Notes: generated by a model from the sequence alone, not told the origin. DNA of 64,000 nt from an uncultured Roseovarius sp. (GCF_947489715.1 NZ_CANLER010000001.1:992001-1056000); one strand, 5' to 3'. Positions 37,580 to 46,867 are shown, counted from the first letter of the stretch. Numbers and translations: made by a program.

Positions 37580-38833
37580 ATGGGCTATTCAGGATTTTCT
37601 CTGCTGAAGCACGCCGTTACCGGCAACAGGCGCTGGCCCGATGTACTGGCCGAGCCCGAGATGCGCGCATCTTATGACATTGTCATCATCGGGGGTGGTG
37701 GGCATGGCCTTGCCACAGCGCATTACCTAACCTCCAATCACGGCATCACCAACGTGGCAGTTGTTGAAGCGGGGTGGATTGGCGGTGGAAATACCGCGCG
37801 CAATACCACGATCGTGCGGTCGGATTACCTGTTGAACGCCAGCTTTCAGCTTAAACATTTTGCCCTGAAACTCTGGTCGGATCTGACCCAGGACCTGAAC
37901 TTCAACGTGATGTACGAACCGCGCGGTTATGTCGATCTGGCGCATTCCGATGGTGAGCTGGAGCATTTCACCCTGCGCGCCAATGCCATGCAGCTGCGCG
38001 GCGCAGATGCCGCGATCCTGACCGGCGACAGCTTGCAACAGCGGGTTCCCGAACTTGATCTGTCCGGCGCGAAACGCTTTCCCGTCGCGGGTGCGCTGGT
38101 GCAGGAGGCGGGCGGTGTTGTCCGGCACGATGCCGTGGCCTGGGGCTTTGCCCAAAACGCTGCGGCCGCGGGCATCCATATCTTCCAGAACTGCCCGGCC
38201 ATCAGTTTTGATATCGACGCGGGCCGGATCATTGCCGTGACAACGCCAAAAGGCCGGATCGCCTGCAAGCAGGTGCTGATCTCGGTGGCCGGATCCAGCA
38301 GCGAAGTGGCGCAGATGGCCGGTGTCGATCTGCCGCTGACGACAATCAACGTACAGGCGCTGGTAACGGAACCGGTGAAGCCCGCGCTGGATACGGTGGT
38401 CAATTACAATGCGGGACTCAGCTATGTCAGCCAGACTTCGAAAGGCGAATTTGTTCTGGGGGGCGCAACGGATGGATATGCGTCATTCGCGCGGCGCGGC
38501 AGCTTTGAGCGGATCGAGGACGTGTTGGCCCGCGCGGTACAGATGTTTCCGTTTCTGTCCCGCCTGCGCCTGATGCGGCACTGGTCCGGCTCGGCGGATA
38601 TTCCGATGGATGGCAATGCCATAATGGGGCGCACACCGATTGACGGCCTGATGATCAACGCGGGCTGGGGCTATGCCGGGTTCAAGGCGACGCCAGCGGT
38701 CGGCTGGTGCATGGCCAACTTACTGGCCACGGGGGATATGCCTGATCTGGTGGCGCCTTTTGCGCTTGAACGCTTCGCCAATGGCGCGGAACAGGATGAT
38801 GCGGGCATTGGCCCCTATCCCTGGCTGCATTGA
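37580..38833 (+). CDS. soxB: Sarcosine oxidase beta subunit
   Basis: FAD subunit of the heterotetrameric sarcosine oxidase, which oxidises sarcosine to glycine and passes the methyl group to tetrahydrofolate. The 417-residue protein has the dinucleotide motif IVIIGGGGHGLATAHYLTSN, then VVEAGWIGGGNTARNTTIVRSDYL (flavin region) and a C-terminal HWSGSADIPMDGNAIMG block. I chose ATG 37580 because homologues begin just before YSGFSLLKHA and because the ATG at 37556 lies in an operator. The ribosome site is weak. First gene of soxB-D-A-G-Rieske. Confidence 0.93.
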   Translation: MGYSGFSLLKHAVTGNRRWPDVLAEPEMRASYDIVIIGGGGHGLATAHYLTSNHGITNVAVVEAGWIGGGNTARNTTIVRSDYLLNASFQLKHFALKLWSDLTQDLNFNVMYEPRGYVDLAHSDGELEHFTLRANAMQLRGADAAILTGDSLQQRVPELDLSGAKRFPVAGALVQEAGGVVRHDAVAWGFAQNAAAAGIHIFQNCPAISFDIDAGRIIAVTTPKGRIACKQVLISVAGSSSEVAQMAGVDLPLTTINVQALVTEPVKPALDTVVNYNAGLSYVSQTSKGEFVLGGATDGYASFARRGSFERIEDVLARAVQMFPFLSRLRLMRHWSGSADIPMDGNAIMGRTPIDGLMINAGWGYAGFKATPAVGWCMANLLATGDMPDLVAPFALERFANGAEQDDAGIGPYPWLH

Positions 38834-38846
38834 TGGGGATGTTGCG

Positions 38847-39119
38847 ATGATCCTGCTCCCCTGCCCCAATTGCGGCCCTCGCGACGAAGGTGAATTCACC
38901 TATGGCGGGCCCCAGCGACAGCTTCCATCTCTGGACGGGCAATCCGGCACGGATGACTGGCTCAAGGCGTTGTTTCACCCGCAGAACCCGCGCGGCCCCA
39001 TGGTTGAGCTCTGGTATCACGCCAGTGGATGCGAGGCCTGGATTGAAGTGACGCGCGACACCGGCACGCATGAAATCATCGACGTTGCCACGAACCGCTT
39101 GCGGGACGACAAACAATGA
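38847..39119 (+). CDS. soxD: Sarcosine oxidase delta subunit
   Basis: A 90-residue small subunit, starting MILLPCPNCGPRDEGEFTYGG with the paired cysteines of the zinc-binding end, followed by GPMVELWYHASGCEAWIEVTRD. In the known tetramer this chain binds zinc structurally. It begins 13 bp after soxB and overlaps soxA by four bases (ATGA). Confidence 0.93.
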   Translation: MILLPCPNCGPRDEGEFTYGGPQRQLPSLDGQSGTDDWLKALFHPQNPRGPMVELWYHASGCEAWIEVTRDTGTHEIIDVATNRLRDDKQ

Positions 39120-41992
39120 CCCGCCTGCCCAAAGGCGGTTTGATAAATCGCGATACCAGACTGGATTTCACCTTTAATGGCCGACCCATGACAGGCCATC
39201 CGGGCGACACTCTGGCGTCGGCGCTTCTGGCGAACGGTCAGCATCTGGTTGCGCGCTCGATCAAGTACCACCGCCCGCGCGGCATCCTGTCGAACGGGCT
39301 GGAAGAACCTTGCGCGATGGTCACGGTCACCGATCAAACCGGCAACACTCCGAACCTCAAAGCCACCGAAGTGATGTTGCGGGGCGGCTTACATGTCACC
39401 AGTCAGAACAACTGGCCCAGCGTGACCCATGATGCGGGATCTGCGCTGCAATTGGGCGGCAGGATGCTTGCTGCCGGATTCTATTACAAAACCTTCAAAT
39501 GGCCCCGCGACGGCTGGCACAAGCGGTATGCCGGGATCATCCGCCGTTTAGCAGGGCACGGGCAAATTGATCCAAGCGCTGACAATGCGCTGTATGACAA
39601 ACGTCACAGGCACTGCGATATCCTTGTCATTGGCAGCGGTGCGGCAGGCCTCTCTGCCGCGCAGACAGCCGCCCACGCTGGCGCCACGACAATCCTGATC
39701 GAGCAGGATCACGTCTTGGGTGGAAGTCTTCTGTTCAGCCGAAACCAAATCGCCGGAGAGCTTGCGGCAGACTGGGCCAATGATGCCGTTGAGGCCCTGC
39801 AGGATTTGTCGAATGTCACTGTCATGTCACGCACACTTGCGTTTGGACAATATGACCACGGGCAGATTTTGGCGGTTGAGTCGATGCCCGCGGACAGCAA
39901 CGCCCGGGCCATCCTGTGGAAAATCCGCGCGCGCCGCATCCTTCTGGCCTCGGGCGCAACCGAGCGACCGATCGTCTTTCCCGGCAACGATCGTCCGGGC
40001 ATCATGCTGGGCGGGGCCGTGCGCAGCTATATCCGCCGTTTCTCGGTTGCACCGGGCACGCGCGCGGTTGTGGCCGTCGCCGACCCCGACGAAGGTGAGG
40101 ATACCTTTGCCGCCCTGAAAGAAGCGGGCATTGATGTGCGGGCGGTGCTGCCACCAGGTGCCGCGATCACCGGCACATCCGGGCGGCTGCACCTCAGGTC
40201 TGTTGGGTGGCGCGACCCGGGTGGCAAACGGCACCGGACCGCCTGCGACCTGCTCTGCGTTTCGGCGGGCTGGATGCCCAATGCGCATCTCTTTGCCCAG
40301 ATGGAAACAGGGTTGCAGTTTGACGGGACCACGCAAAGCCTGCTGCCACCCGACACCAGCGGCCCATTGCGTCCGATCGGTGGCGCGCGGGGCATCCTGA
40401 ATACCGCTGACTGCCTCACCGATGGCAAGGCCGCAGCGCATCAGGCACTGGCTGAACTGGAGATGCACAAACATCTCAACCTGCCGCGACCCGCCGCGAC
40501 ACCAGCCGCCCCGGGCTTTGACAGCGGTACCGGCAAGGCCTTTGTCGATCTGCAAAACGACGTGACACGGGACGATGTAGCACTGGCCATGCGCGAAGGG
40601 TATAAGGACATCGAACTGGTGAAACGCTACACCACCCTCGGCATGGGGACCGATCAGGGCAAGACCAGCTGGACCAACGGTGTTCTTGAAATCGCTACCC
40701 AATCAGGCCGCGATCCGGCTGAAATCGGCCACACGACCTATCGCCCGCCCTATTCGCCAGTCACCATCGGCGCCCTGATCGGAACCGAAACAGGCGACGA
40801 AATGGTGCCGATCCGCCACACACCATTCCACCGGGCGTTCGAGCGCATGGGATGTGTGTTCCAGACCTCTGGGGATTGGCTCTATGCGCGCTATTTCCCT
40901 CGTGATGATGAGACCATGCAGGATGCCGTGATCCGGGAATGCAATGCCGTAAGGAACGGGCTGGGCTGTGTGGACATGTCTACCCTGGGCAAGATCGACG
41001 TGCAGGGTCCGGACGCGCTGGAATTCCTCTCGCGCCTTTATTGCAACAACATCAGCACCCTCAAACCGGGCCACGTGCGCTATGCGTTGATGCTGCGCGA
41101 GGATGGGTATGTCTTTGACGATGGTACCGTCGCACAGCTCGGTGACGACCATTTCAGTGTCACGGCAACCACGGCCAATTCCGCATTCGTCTGGCGGCAT
41201 ATGACAAAATTCGCGCAGGTCGACTGGCCGGAACTGGACGTGACGCTGACAGACATAAGCGATCATTGGGCGTCGCTTGCCATTGCCGGGCCTCATGCCC
41301 GCGATCTGCTATTGGCACTTGCCCCTGATTTCGACTGTTCCCGCGATGGTTTTCCCTTTGCCCGCCTGCGTGAGGGGTTTCTTGGCAATGACCTTCCGGT
41401 CCGCGTCGTGTCGGTCAGTTTTTCAGGAGAGCCGTGTTTCGAGATCAACACCCCGGCGGGTTTCGCCGAAACGCTGCTCGAACGGGTCACGAAGCACGGT
41501 GCCGGATGGGACATCACCGCATACGGGCTGGAAGCATTGGATATGCTTCGGATCGAAAAAGGCCACCTGTCGATCGGCACGGAAATCGACGGCCGGAGAA
41601 CCGCAGACGATCTGGGTCTGGGCGCAATGGTGTCACAAAAGAAAGACTTTATCGGTCGCACCTTGCTTCAGCGCCCTGCCCTGCAAGCCTCGGAGCGGGA
41701 GCAACTGGTAGGTCTGACGCCCGAGGATGGCAGCAGCCCGATCCCCCACGGTGCCGTTCTGAGCGACCATCCCATCTCTGGGGATGGCCGGGCCTGTGGC
41801 TGCGGTCATCTGACGGCGGCCATTCACAGCCCTGCACTGGGCCACCCCATCGCATTGGGTTTTCTCACCAATGGTCGGGTCCGAACCGGTGATGTGCTCT
41901 GGGCCCAGTCACCGGTTTCGGGCCAATCAGTACGGGTCCGCGTCGGCCCGGTCTGCGCCTATGATCCGAAAGGGGAACGTCTGCATGGCTGA
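39116..41992 (+). CDS. soxA: Sarcosine oxidase alpha subunit
   Basis: The 958-residue NAD- and folate-binding subunit. Residues 15-100 are a ferredoxin-like/Fer2_4 domain (RPMTGHPGDTLASALLANG, SIKYHRPRGI). Residues 160-460 form an NAD/FAD-type domain (ILVIGSGAAGLSAAQTAAHAGA, LLASGATERPIVFPGNDRPG). The C-terminal 380 residues form a GcvT-like folate domain (IEKGHLSIGTEIDGRRTADDLGLG). Length matches the family. Methylene-tetrahydrofolate made here can feed serine synthesis and hence the serine cycle encoded at 6-13 kb. Overlaps soxD and soxG. Confidence 0.94.
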   Translation: MTRLPKGGLINRDTRLDFTFNGRPMTGHPGDTLASALLANGQHLVARSIKYHRPRGILSNGLEEPCAMVTVTDQTGNTPNLKATEVMLRGGLHVTSQNNWPSVTHDAGSALQLGGRMLAAGFYYKTFKWPRDGWHKRYAGIIRRLAGHGQIDPSADNALYDKRHRHCDILVIGSGAAGLSAAQTAAHAGATTILIEQDHVLGGSLLFSRNQIAGELAADWANDAVEALQDLSNVTVMSRTLAFGQYDHGQILAVESMPADSNARAILWKIRARRILLASGATERPIVFPGNDRPGIMLGGAVRSYIRRFSVAPGTRAVVAVADPDEGEDTFAALKEAGIDVRAVLPPGAAITGTSGRLHLRSVGWRDPGGKRHRTACDLLCVSAGWMPNAHLFAQMETGLQFDGTTQSLLPPDTSGPLRPIGGARGILNTADCLTDGKAAAHQALAELEMHKHLNLPRPAATPAAPGFDSGTGKAFVDLQNDVTRDDVALAMREGYKDIELVKRYTTLGMGTDQGKTSWTNGVLEIATQSGRDPAEIGHTTYRPPYSPVTIGALIGTETGDEMVPIRHTPFHRAFERMGCVFQTSGDWLYARYFPRDDETMQDAVIRECNAVRNGLGCVDMSTLGKIDVQGPDALEFLSRLYCNNISTLKPGHVRYALMLREDGYVFDDGTVAQLGDDHFSVTATTANSAFVWRHMTKFAQVDWPELDVTLTDISDHWASLAIAGPHARDLLLALAPDFDCSRDGFPFARLREGFLGNDLPVRVVSVSFSGEPCFEINTPAGFAETLLERVTKHGAGWDITAYGLEALDMLRIEKGHLSIGTEIDGRRTADDLGLGAMVSQKKDFIGRTLLQRPALQASEREQLVGLTPEDGSSPIPHGAVLSDHPISGDGRACGCGHLTAAIHSPALGHPIALGFLTNGRVRTGDVLWAQSPVSGQSVRVRVGPVCAYDPKGERLHG

Positions 41993-42536
41993 GCGTCTCA
42001 CCCCGGTTCCCGCCACAGATGCCAAGGGATTTCTGCCCGGTCCGCTGGGTCTTCGGCTGGATGAAACTGCCCTGTCGGTTTTTGCGCTTCAGGCACCGCC
42101 TGACACACTGGACAGCCTTGTTGCCTTCGGACAGACGAAGCCATGGCCGGATGCGGTTCTGCTGCGGCTCTGGCCGGACAGGATCTGGGCTTGCGGCACA
42201 CCGCCAGAGGGAGCATTTCGGGTGACCGACATCTCGCACGGCCATACCCACCTGCAACTGCGCGGTGTCGAGGCATTGCATTTCCTTGATCTCTACACCC
42301 GCGCGGATTTATTTGCCGCGCCGGTGCGCGCCGCCAAAACCATCCGCACCCGGTTAAACCACTATGACGCCCTTTTGTGGTGGACAAACACGCGCGATGT
42401 GCATGTGCTGGTGGCGCGTTCGCTGGCGCAATCCTTCTGCGATCATCTGGGCGCGCTTGCACAACGCCACAATCCCGCCGATCCTTCCCTAACCCCGCGC
42501 CCGGTGGCCCCGGACGCCCCTGACAGAAGAGGTTGA
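41985..42536 (+). CDS. soxG: Sarcosine oxidase gamma subunit
   Basis: A 183-residue subunit beginning MAERLTPVPATDAKGFLPG. It contains ILSH-like TDISHGHTHLQLRGVEALHFLDLYTRADL and the segment RTRLNHYDALLWWTNTRDVHVLVARSLAQSF, read in part, typical of the poorly conserved SoxG. The C-terminal 20 residues are Pro/Arg-rich. ATG 41985 lies in the last codons of soxA (8-bp overlap), after GGGGAACG. One base separates its stop from the Rieske gene. Confidence 0.9.
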   Translation: MAERLTPVPATDAKGFLPGPLGLRLDETALSVFALQAPPDTLDSLVAFGQTKPWPDAVLLRLWPDRIWACGTPPEGAFRVTDISHGHTHLQLRGVEALHFLDLYTRADLFAAPVRAAKTIRTRLNHYDALLWWTNTRDVHVLVARSLAQSFCDHLGALAQRHNPADPSLTPRPVAPDAPDRRG

Positions 42537-42537
42537 T

Positions 42538-43581
42538 ATGTATCTCCGCAACACATGGTATGTCGCTGCATGGGACAGCGAAGTCACCCGCGAACCGCGT
42601 CAGATCAAGGTTCTGGGCGAAAAGATCGTCACCTTCCGGACCGAGGCCGGTGACCCGGTCGCGCTGATGGATGCCTGCCCGCACCGCAAGCTGCCCCTGT
42701 CGAAGGGTCGGATCAAAGGCGACAATATCGAATGCGGCTATCACGGCCTGACCTTCGATTGCGCCGGAAGCTGCGTGCGCGTCCCCGGCCAGGACCGAAT
42801 TCCGCCCTCGGCCAATGTCCATTCTTACCCGGTGATCAGCCGCTATGGTCTGGTCTGGATCTGGATGGGCGACCCGGCACTGGCCGACGCCGACACGATC
42901 TTCAAGGTCGACCATTTCGACGATCCCGCCTGGGGCATGAACCGTGGCGATGCGATGCCCTTCCCCTGCAACTACCTGCTGATCACCGACAATCTGCTGG
43001 ACCCCAGCCATGTGGCCTGGGTCCATCAAAGCTCCTTCGGCACCACCGCCTGCGAAGAGGAACCGCTGACCGTCACCGGCACCGATACCGGCGTGATCGT
43101 CTCGCGCTGGATGTACGACACCGAGGTCGCGCCCTTTTACAAGAAACTCGTGCCCTTCGACGGCAATTGCGACCGAGAGCAACATTACGAGGTGCGCTAT
43201 CCCTCGCTCGCCTATATCAAGGCGATCTTCACCCCGGCGGGCACGGGCGGCGACGCCTCGAACCTGCCCGAGGGGGAATACTTCCAGATGGACAGCTACA
43301 ATTTCATGACACCGGTCGATGAAAAGACGACGCGATACTACTGGTTCCAGATGCGCAACGTGTGTCCCGACGATGACGAGATTTCGCAATACATGAGCGA
43401 CTCGGTTCAGGTGGCCTTCAACGAAGACCGCGATATTCTGATCGAGGTGCAGAAGGGGATGGACGAAAAAGTAACCCGCAACATCGACATTGCCATCGAC
43501 GCAGGCCCCCTGCTCTATCGCCGCCGTCTGCAAAAACTCATCGACGCCGAAGCCAGACAGCCAGACCTGGAGGACGCATAG
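42538..43581 (+). CDS. Rieske non-heme iron oxygenase, VanA-like
   Basis: A 347-residue oxygenase. The Rieske cluster ligands are Cys47-x-His49 (ACPHRKLPL) and Cys66-x2-His69 (CGYHGLTF). The mononuclear iron site is D-x2-H-x4-H in LLDPSHVAWVHQ (His158, His163). Size and motifs match vanillate O-demethylase and related demethylating oxygenases rather than the larger glycine-betaine GbcA type. It needs an external reductase, not visible here. Because it is the last gene of the soxBDAG operon, one base after soxG, an N- or O-demethylation that yields a sarcosine-like product is inferred. AGAGGTTGAT precedes ATG 42538. Confidence 0.85.
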   Translation: MYLRNTWYVAAWDSEVTREPRQIKVLGEKIVTFRTEAGDPVALMDACPHRKLPLSKGRIKGDNIECGYHGLTFDCAGSCVRVPGQDRIPPSANVHSYPVISRYGLVWIWMGDPALADADTIFKVDHFDDPAWGMNRGDAMPFPCNYLLITDNLLDPSHVAWVHQSSFGTTACEEEPLTVTGTDTGVIVSRWMYDTEVAPFYKKLVPFDGNCDREQHYEVRYPSLAYIKAIFTPAGTGGDASNLPEGEYFQMDSYNFMTPVDEKTTRYYWFQMRNVCPDDDEISQYMSDSVQVAFNEDRDILIEVQKGMDEKVTRNIDIAIDAGPLLYRRRLQKLIDAEARQPDLEDA

Positions 43582-43694
43582 CAATTGTCTAACGGGTCAC
43601 CAGCCAGAAACCCCGCCGGTGGGTTCAAGCCCAAATCACCCAACGCGGCAACGCGTGGCCAATGACTGCGCTGTCAGCACGGCACGCCCCGGCT

Positions 43695-44606
43695 TCAGTT
43701 TTCCCACGGCGGGTTATTTCCGATTTCTCCGATCAGGAAATCCATGAACACGCGAACCTTTGGCGAAAGCACGTTGGACTTGGGATAGATGAGCCACAGC
43801 ACATTGCCCTCGTCGCCTTCGTACTCCGGCAAAACGCGAATGAGCTGCCCCGAGGCGATTTCTTTATGAACGCTCCATAGCCCATTCAGGGAAATGCCCG
43901 CACCGGCCAGAGTTGTGTGTTTCTGGCTGAGCCCGTCATCCATGATCAACTGGCTTTTCGCCGCGCCGGGGTTGAACTGGCCGGTATCGCCCTGTGCAGT
44001 CCTGAGCGGGCGGGGACGCAGATGCCGGAAGGCGATAAGCTTGTGACCGGCCAGATCCGACAGGGCCTTCGGCGTGCCGTGCGCCGCAAGATAGGATGGG
44101 GCAGCACAAAGGATGCGCTTGTCATCGGCCAGCTTGCGGCCTTTCAGGCTGGTATCAGGCAAGGGCGCGTTGCGCAGCGCCAAATCATAACTGCCTTCGA
44201 TCAGGTCAAACTGTACATCGGACAGGTGCAGATCCAGTGTGAGGTCAGGATACTGGTCAAGAAACTTTGGCAGGATGGGCGCGATGTAAAGCTGTGCGAA
44301 TGTGCTCGGGGCAGCAAATCGCAGAGTGCCGCTGACCTGGGCTGTGCCTTTGCCGAGCGCTGCCAATGCGGCCTCCTCCTGGGCGATCATTTCACGCGCA
44401 AATGGCAGGAATTCTGCGCCCTCGATAGAAAGGGACACTTTGCGCGTCGTACGATGAAGAAGTTCGGCCCCGAGGGATTGTTCCAGTTTTGCCAGTTTCG
44501 TGCTGGACACGGCCGGGGCCATGCCAATGCGGCGCCCTGCGGCGCTGATGTTCAGCATGTCGGCGGCAAGAACGAACAACCGCAACCCGTCTGTATCCAG
44601 CCCCAT
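43695..44606 (-). CDS. LysR-family transcriptional regulator
   Basis: A 303-residue LysR-type protein starting MGLDTDGLRLFVLAADMLN. It has an HTH region (NISAAGRRIGMAPAVSSTKLAKLEQSLGAELL) and a substrate-binding domain with LRFAAPSTFAQLYIAPILPKFLDQYPDL. In-frame sequence upstream of 44606 is not homologous and runs through the divergent small ORF's promoter region, so the start at 44606 is preferred. It probably controls the divergent small ORF/SDR/enoyl-CoA hydratase group. The intergenic region is AT-rich with the repeated words ATATTCAATTC. Confidence 0.9.
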   Translation of the reverse strand: MGLDTDGLRLFVLAADMLNISAAGRRIGMAPAVSSTKLAKLEQSLGAELLHRTTRKVSLSIEGAEFLPFAREMIAQEEAALAALGKGTAQVSGTLRFAAPSTFAQLYIAPILPKFLDQYPDLTLDLHLSDVQFDLIEGSYDLALRNAPLPDTSLKGRKLADDKRILCAAPSYLAAHGTPKALSDLAGHKLIAFRHLRPRPLRTAQGDTGQFNPGAAKSQLIMDDGLSQKHTTLAGAGISLNGLWSVHKEIASGQLIRVLPEYEGDEGNVLWLIYPKSNVLSPKVRVFMDFLIGEIGNNPPWEN

Positions 44607-44714
44607 TATATTCAATTCCCGAATTATCAATACTAATTTACGCTGTTTATTTATCAGATGGTAGCAATCATATTCAATTCCATCGCAAGGCAGCAGGCAC
44701 AGGAGGTGACAAAG

Positions 44715-44831
44715 ATGACAGGCACGGCAACAGTCAATTACCACGTCGCGCTCAACCTGCGTTTCAATCAGGCCCCGATCGACACCACCTTGAAGCAGCG
44801 TGCGAAAGACCTGCGGCCCGACTTTCACTAA
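44715..44831 (+). CDS. Small ORF upstream of the SDR gene
   Basis: A 38-codon frame (MTGTATVNYHVALNLRFNQA ... DFH) with an excellent ribosome site AGGAGGTGACAAAG immediately before its ATG and a stop 12 bp before the SDR start. I recognise no family. Possible readings are a small protein, a leader peptide coupling translation to the SDR, or the head of a decayed gene. It is the first frame after the divergent LysR promoter region. Confidence 0.45.
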   Translation: MTGTATVNYHVALNLRFNQAPIDTTLKQRAKDLRPDFH

Positions 44832-44843
44832 AGGACCAGAAGC

Positions 44844-45632
44844 ATGACCAAGACCATCCTCATCACAGGTTCGACCGACGGCATTGGCCTGCTGACGGCC
44901 CGGAAACTGGCCGCTGACGGGCATCGCGTTTTGTTGCACGGGCGCAGTGCCACGAAACTAGACGCTGCCGCTGACAGTATCGACGGTGGGACCGAAAGCT
45001 TCGTCGCGGATTTGTCGGATATGTCCGCGGTGAAAGCATTGGCCGCCGAGATCCGCGCCAAACACGAAAGGCTGGATGTGCTGATCAACAATGCAGGTGT
45101 TTTGCGGGCCCCGAACCCAACGCTGGAAAACGGGTTAGATATTCGCTTTGTGGTCAACTCCTACGCGCCCTACCTGCTGACCAAGCTTTTGCTGCCAATC
45201 ATCCCACAGGATGGTCGCGTGGTGAACCTGTCCTCGGCGGCACAAGCCCCGGTGGACCGATATGCGATGCTGGGCCACCGGCAACTGGATGAAATGGCTG
45301 CCTACGCGCAAAGCAAACTGGCGATCACGATCTGGACCCGCGAATGGTCCAGGGCACTACCGAACGGGCCTGCAATGATCGCGGTGAACCCCGGCTCCCT
45401 GCTGGCCTCGAAGATGGTGAAAGAGGGCTTTGGCGTGGCTGGAAAGGACATGAATATCGGTGCCGATATCCTGATCGATGCCGCACTCGGGCCCCGCTTC
45501 GCCGATGCGTCGGGCACGTATTTTGACAATGACAGTGGCGCCTTTGCAGACCCGCATCCCGCTGCACTTGACGCGGCGCATTCGGCGGAAGTGATGGCAA
45601 CCATCCAGTCTGTCCTCAGCCAGCAGCGTTAA
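44844..45632 (+). CDS. Short-chain dehydrogenase/reductase
   Basis: A 262-residue SDR with the cofactor motif TGSTDGIGLLTARKL (TGxxxGIG, residues 8-14), LINNAGVLRAPNP, and the catalytic order Ser (LSSAAQAPVD) followed by a Tyr/Lys region YAQSKLAITIW (YxxxK). It is of the atypical WWOX/retinol-dehydrogenase-like kind by spacing. The substrate is unknown. ATG 44844 follows AAAGGACCAGAAGC. Upstream are a small ORF and a divergent LysR gene. An enoyl-CoA hydratase-like gene follows 89 bp later. Confidence 0.87.
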   Translation: MTKTILITGSTDGIGLLTARKLAADGHRVLLHGRSATKLDAAADSIDGGTESFVADLSDMSAVKALAAEIRAKHERLDVLINNAGVLRAPNPTLENGLDIRFVVNSYAPYLLTKLLLPIIPQDGRVVNLSSAAQAPVDRYAMLGHRQLDEMAAYAQSKLAITIWTREWSRALPNGPAMIAVNPGSLLASKMVKEGFGVAGKDMNIGADILIDAALGPRFADASGTYFDNDSGAFADPHPAALDAAHSAEVMATIQSVLSQQR

Positions 45633-45721
45633 GTCTGGCGGCCCAGGCACCGCCGCAAATCCCAACCAGTTTACCCCACCCCTCGCGTCCCTGATGCCGA
45701 GGTCCAAGAAAGGACTGCCTC

Positions 45722-46567
45722 ATGAAATATGAAAACTTTCAAACCCTCGACGTGAAAATTGAAAACGCCATCGCCACGGTCACCTTCAATTTCGGCTCCG
45801 TGAACGTACAGGGCCAGGAAATGCTGGCCGATCTCAACAGCCTGGCGATGCGGCTGGAACGGGACCGCGGCACCAGGGTCGTCGTCTTTCAATCCGCCAA
45901 CCCCGAGATTTGGGTCTGTCACTATGACACCGAACTGCTGAAAGACATGTCGACCGAGGCCGTATCGCGCGATGACGCGCAGCTTTTGGATTTACAAGCC
46001 GTGTGCGAGCGCATCAGCAAGGTTCCACAAGCCACCATTGCCAAGCTTGAAGGATTTGCGCGCGGTGGCGGGCACGAATTGGCGCTGGCTCTCGACATGC
46101 GTTTTGCCGCGCGCGGCAAGTTCAAGTTCATGCAGATGGAGGTAGGCATGGGCATTCTGCCTTGCGGTGGCGGCGCATCACGCATGGCGCGTCAAACCGG
46201 CCTTGGCCGCGCGCTTGAGATCATTCTGAGCGCGCAGGATTACGATGCCGATGATGCCGAGCGTTTGGGCACCATCAACAAGGCGTTGGACCCGGATGAG
46301 ATCGGGCCCTATGTCGATGCGCTGGCCCATCGCATCGCGCAGTTTCCGGCAGAATCGATTAATGCCTGCAAACAGATGGTGTACGAATCCATCGACAAAC
46401 CCATTGGTGACGCCCTGAAGGCCGAGGCCTATTGGCTCTATCAAGCGACCAGCAAAACCCCTGCCATCAAACGTTTCGCCATGGCGGACGCGCAAGGCTT
46501 GCAGCACGATATCGAAAACCAGCGCAACTGGAATGAACTGGTCATGAAGGTTCAGGACATCAACTGA
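45722..46567 (+). CDS. Enoyl-CoA hydratase/isomerase-family protein
   Basis: A 281-residue crotonase-fold protein. The oxyanion-hole segments are FQSANPEIWVCHYDTELL (first) and KLEGFARGGGHELALALDMRFAA (second). At the usual Glu-containing hydratase position it reads MQMEVGMGILPCGGGASRM, so one catalytic acid is plausible. The usual second site is less clear, and hydratase, isomerase or hydrolase cannot be distinguished. It begins after AAGGACTGCCTC. A hairpin lies after the stop and the second copy of the intergenic repeat follows. Confidence 0.85.
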   Translation: MKYENFQTLDVKIENAIATVTFNFGSVNVQGQEMLADLNSLAMRLERDRGTRVVVFQSANPEIWVCHYDTELLKDMSTEAVSRDDAQLLDLQAVCERISKVPQATIAKLEGFARGGGHELALALDMRFAARGKFKFMQMEVGMGILPCGGGASRMARQTGLGRALEIILSAQDYDADDAERLGTINKALDPDEIGPYVDALAHRIAQFPAESINACKQMVYESIDKPIGDALKAEAYWLYQATSKTPAIKRFAMADAQGLQHDIENQRNWNELVMKVQDIN

Positions 46568-46588
46568 CAGGTTTTCATAAGCCCAAAA

Positions 46589-46619
46589 ACCGATCGCCTT
46601 GCGTTTCAGGGCGGTCGGT
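46589..46619 (+). terminator. Possible terminator hairpin after the enoyl-CoA hydratase gene
   Basis: ACCGATCGCC and GGCGGTCGGT pair over 10 bp (one G-U pair) around an 11-base loop, 21 bp after the stop. No T-run follows directly (CATCCATTTCA), so efficiency is doubtful. Confidence 0.4.
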
Positions 46620-46746
46620 CATCCATTTCACTCTTACCATTCGGCCCGCAGACGGCCGAGGCACGGCACCTTCTCTGCGCTGTTTTCGGGCATTGATACA
46701 GGTGCCGCGAAATGGTGCCTTGGCCGTACGGCAGTCGCCCGTTACC

Positions 46747-46867
46747 GCGCGCCCTGTTAACCCGGCCAAAAACCGATTTCGACACCGACGTAATACCGAC
46801 AAAATACCGACGTTATACCAACATGGGTTTTTCAGCGTTTTCAGCGAATTAACCCGATTCTCTCGCA
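46747..46867. repeat. 121-bp intergenic repeat with 11-bp units, copy 2
   Basis: Same orientation as copy 1 at 5111-5231, with 105 of 121 positions identical and no gaps. The core 46783-46846 differs from copy 1 at one base (the fourth unit reads ACCAAC). It again lies between convergent genes, here the enoyl-CoA hydratase and deacylase genes, inside a 401-bp gene-free gap. Nothing else recognisable fills that gap apart from the hairpin at 46589. Confidence 0.9.

Noticed and set aside
41998-43584. 528-codon frame opposite soxG and the Rieske gene
   Set aside because: Antisense shadow. Both forward genes have full family motifs.
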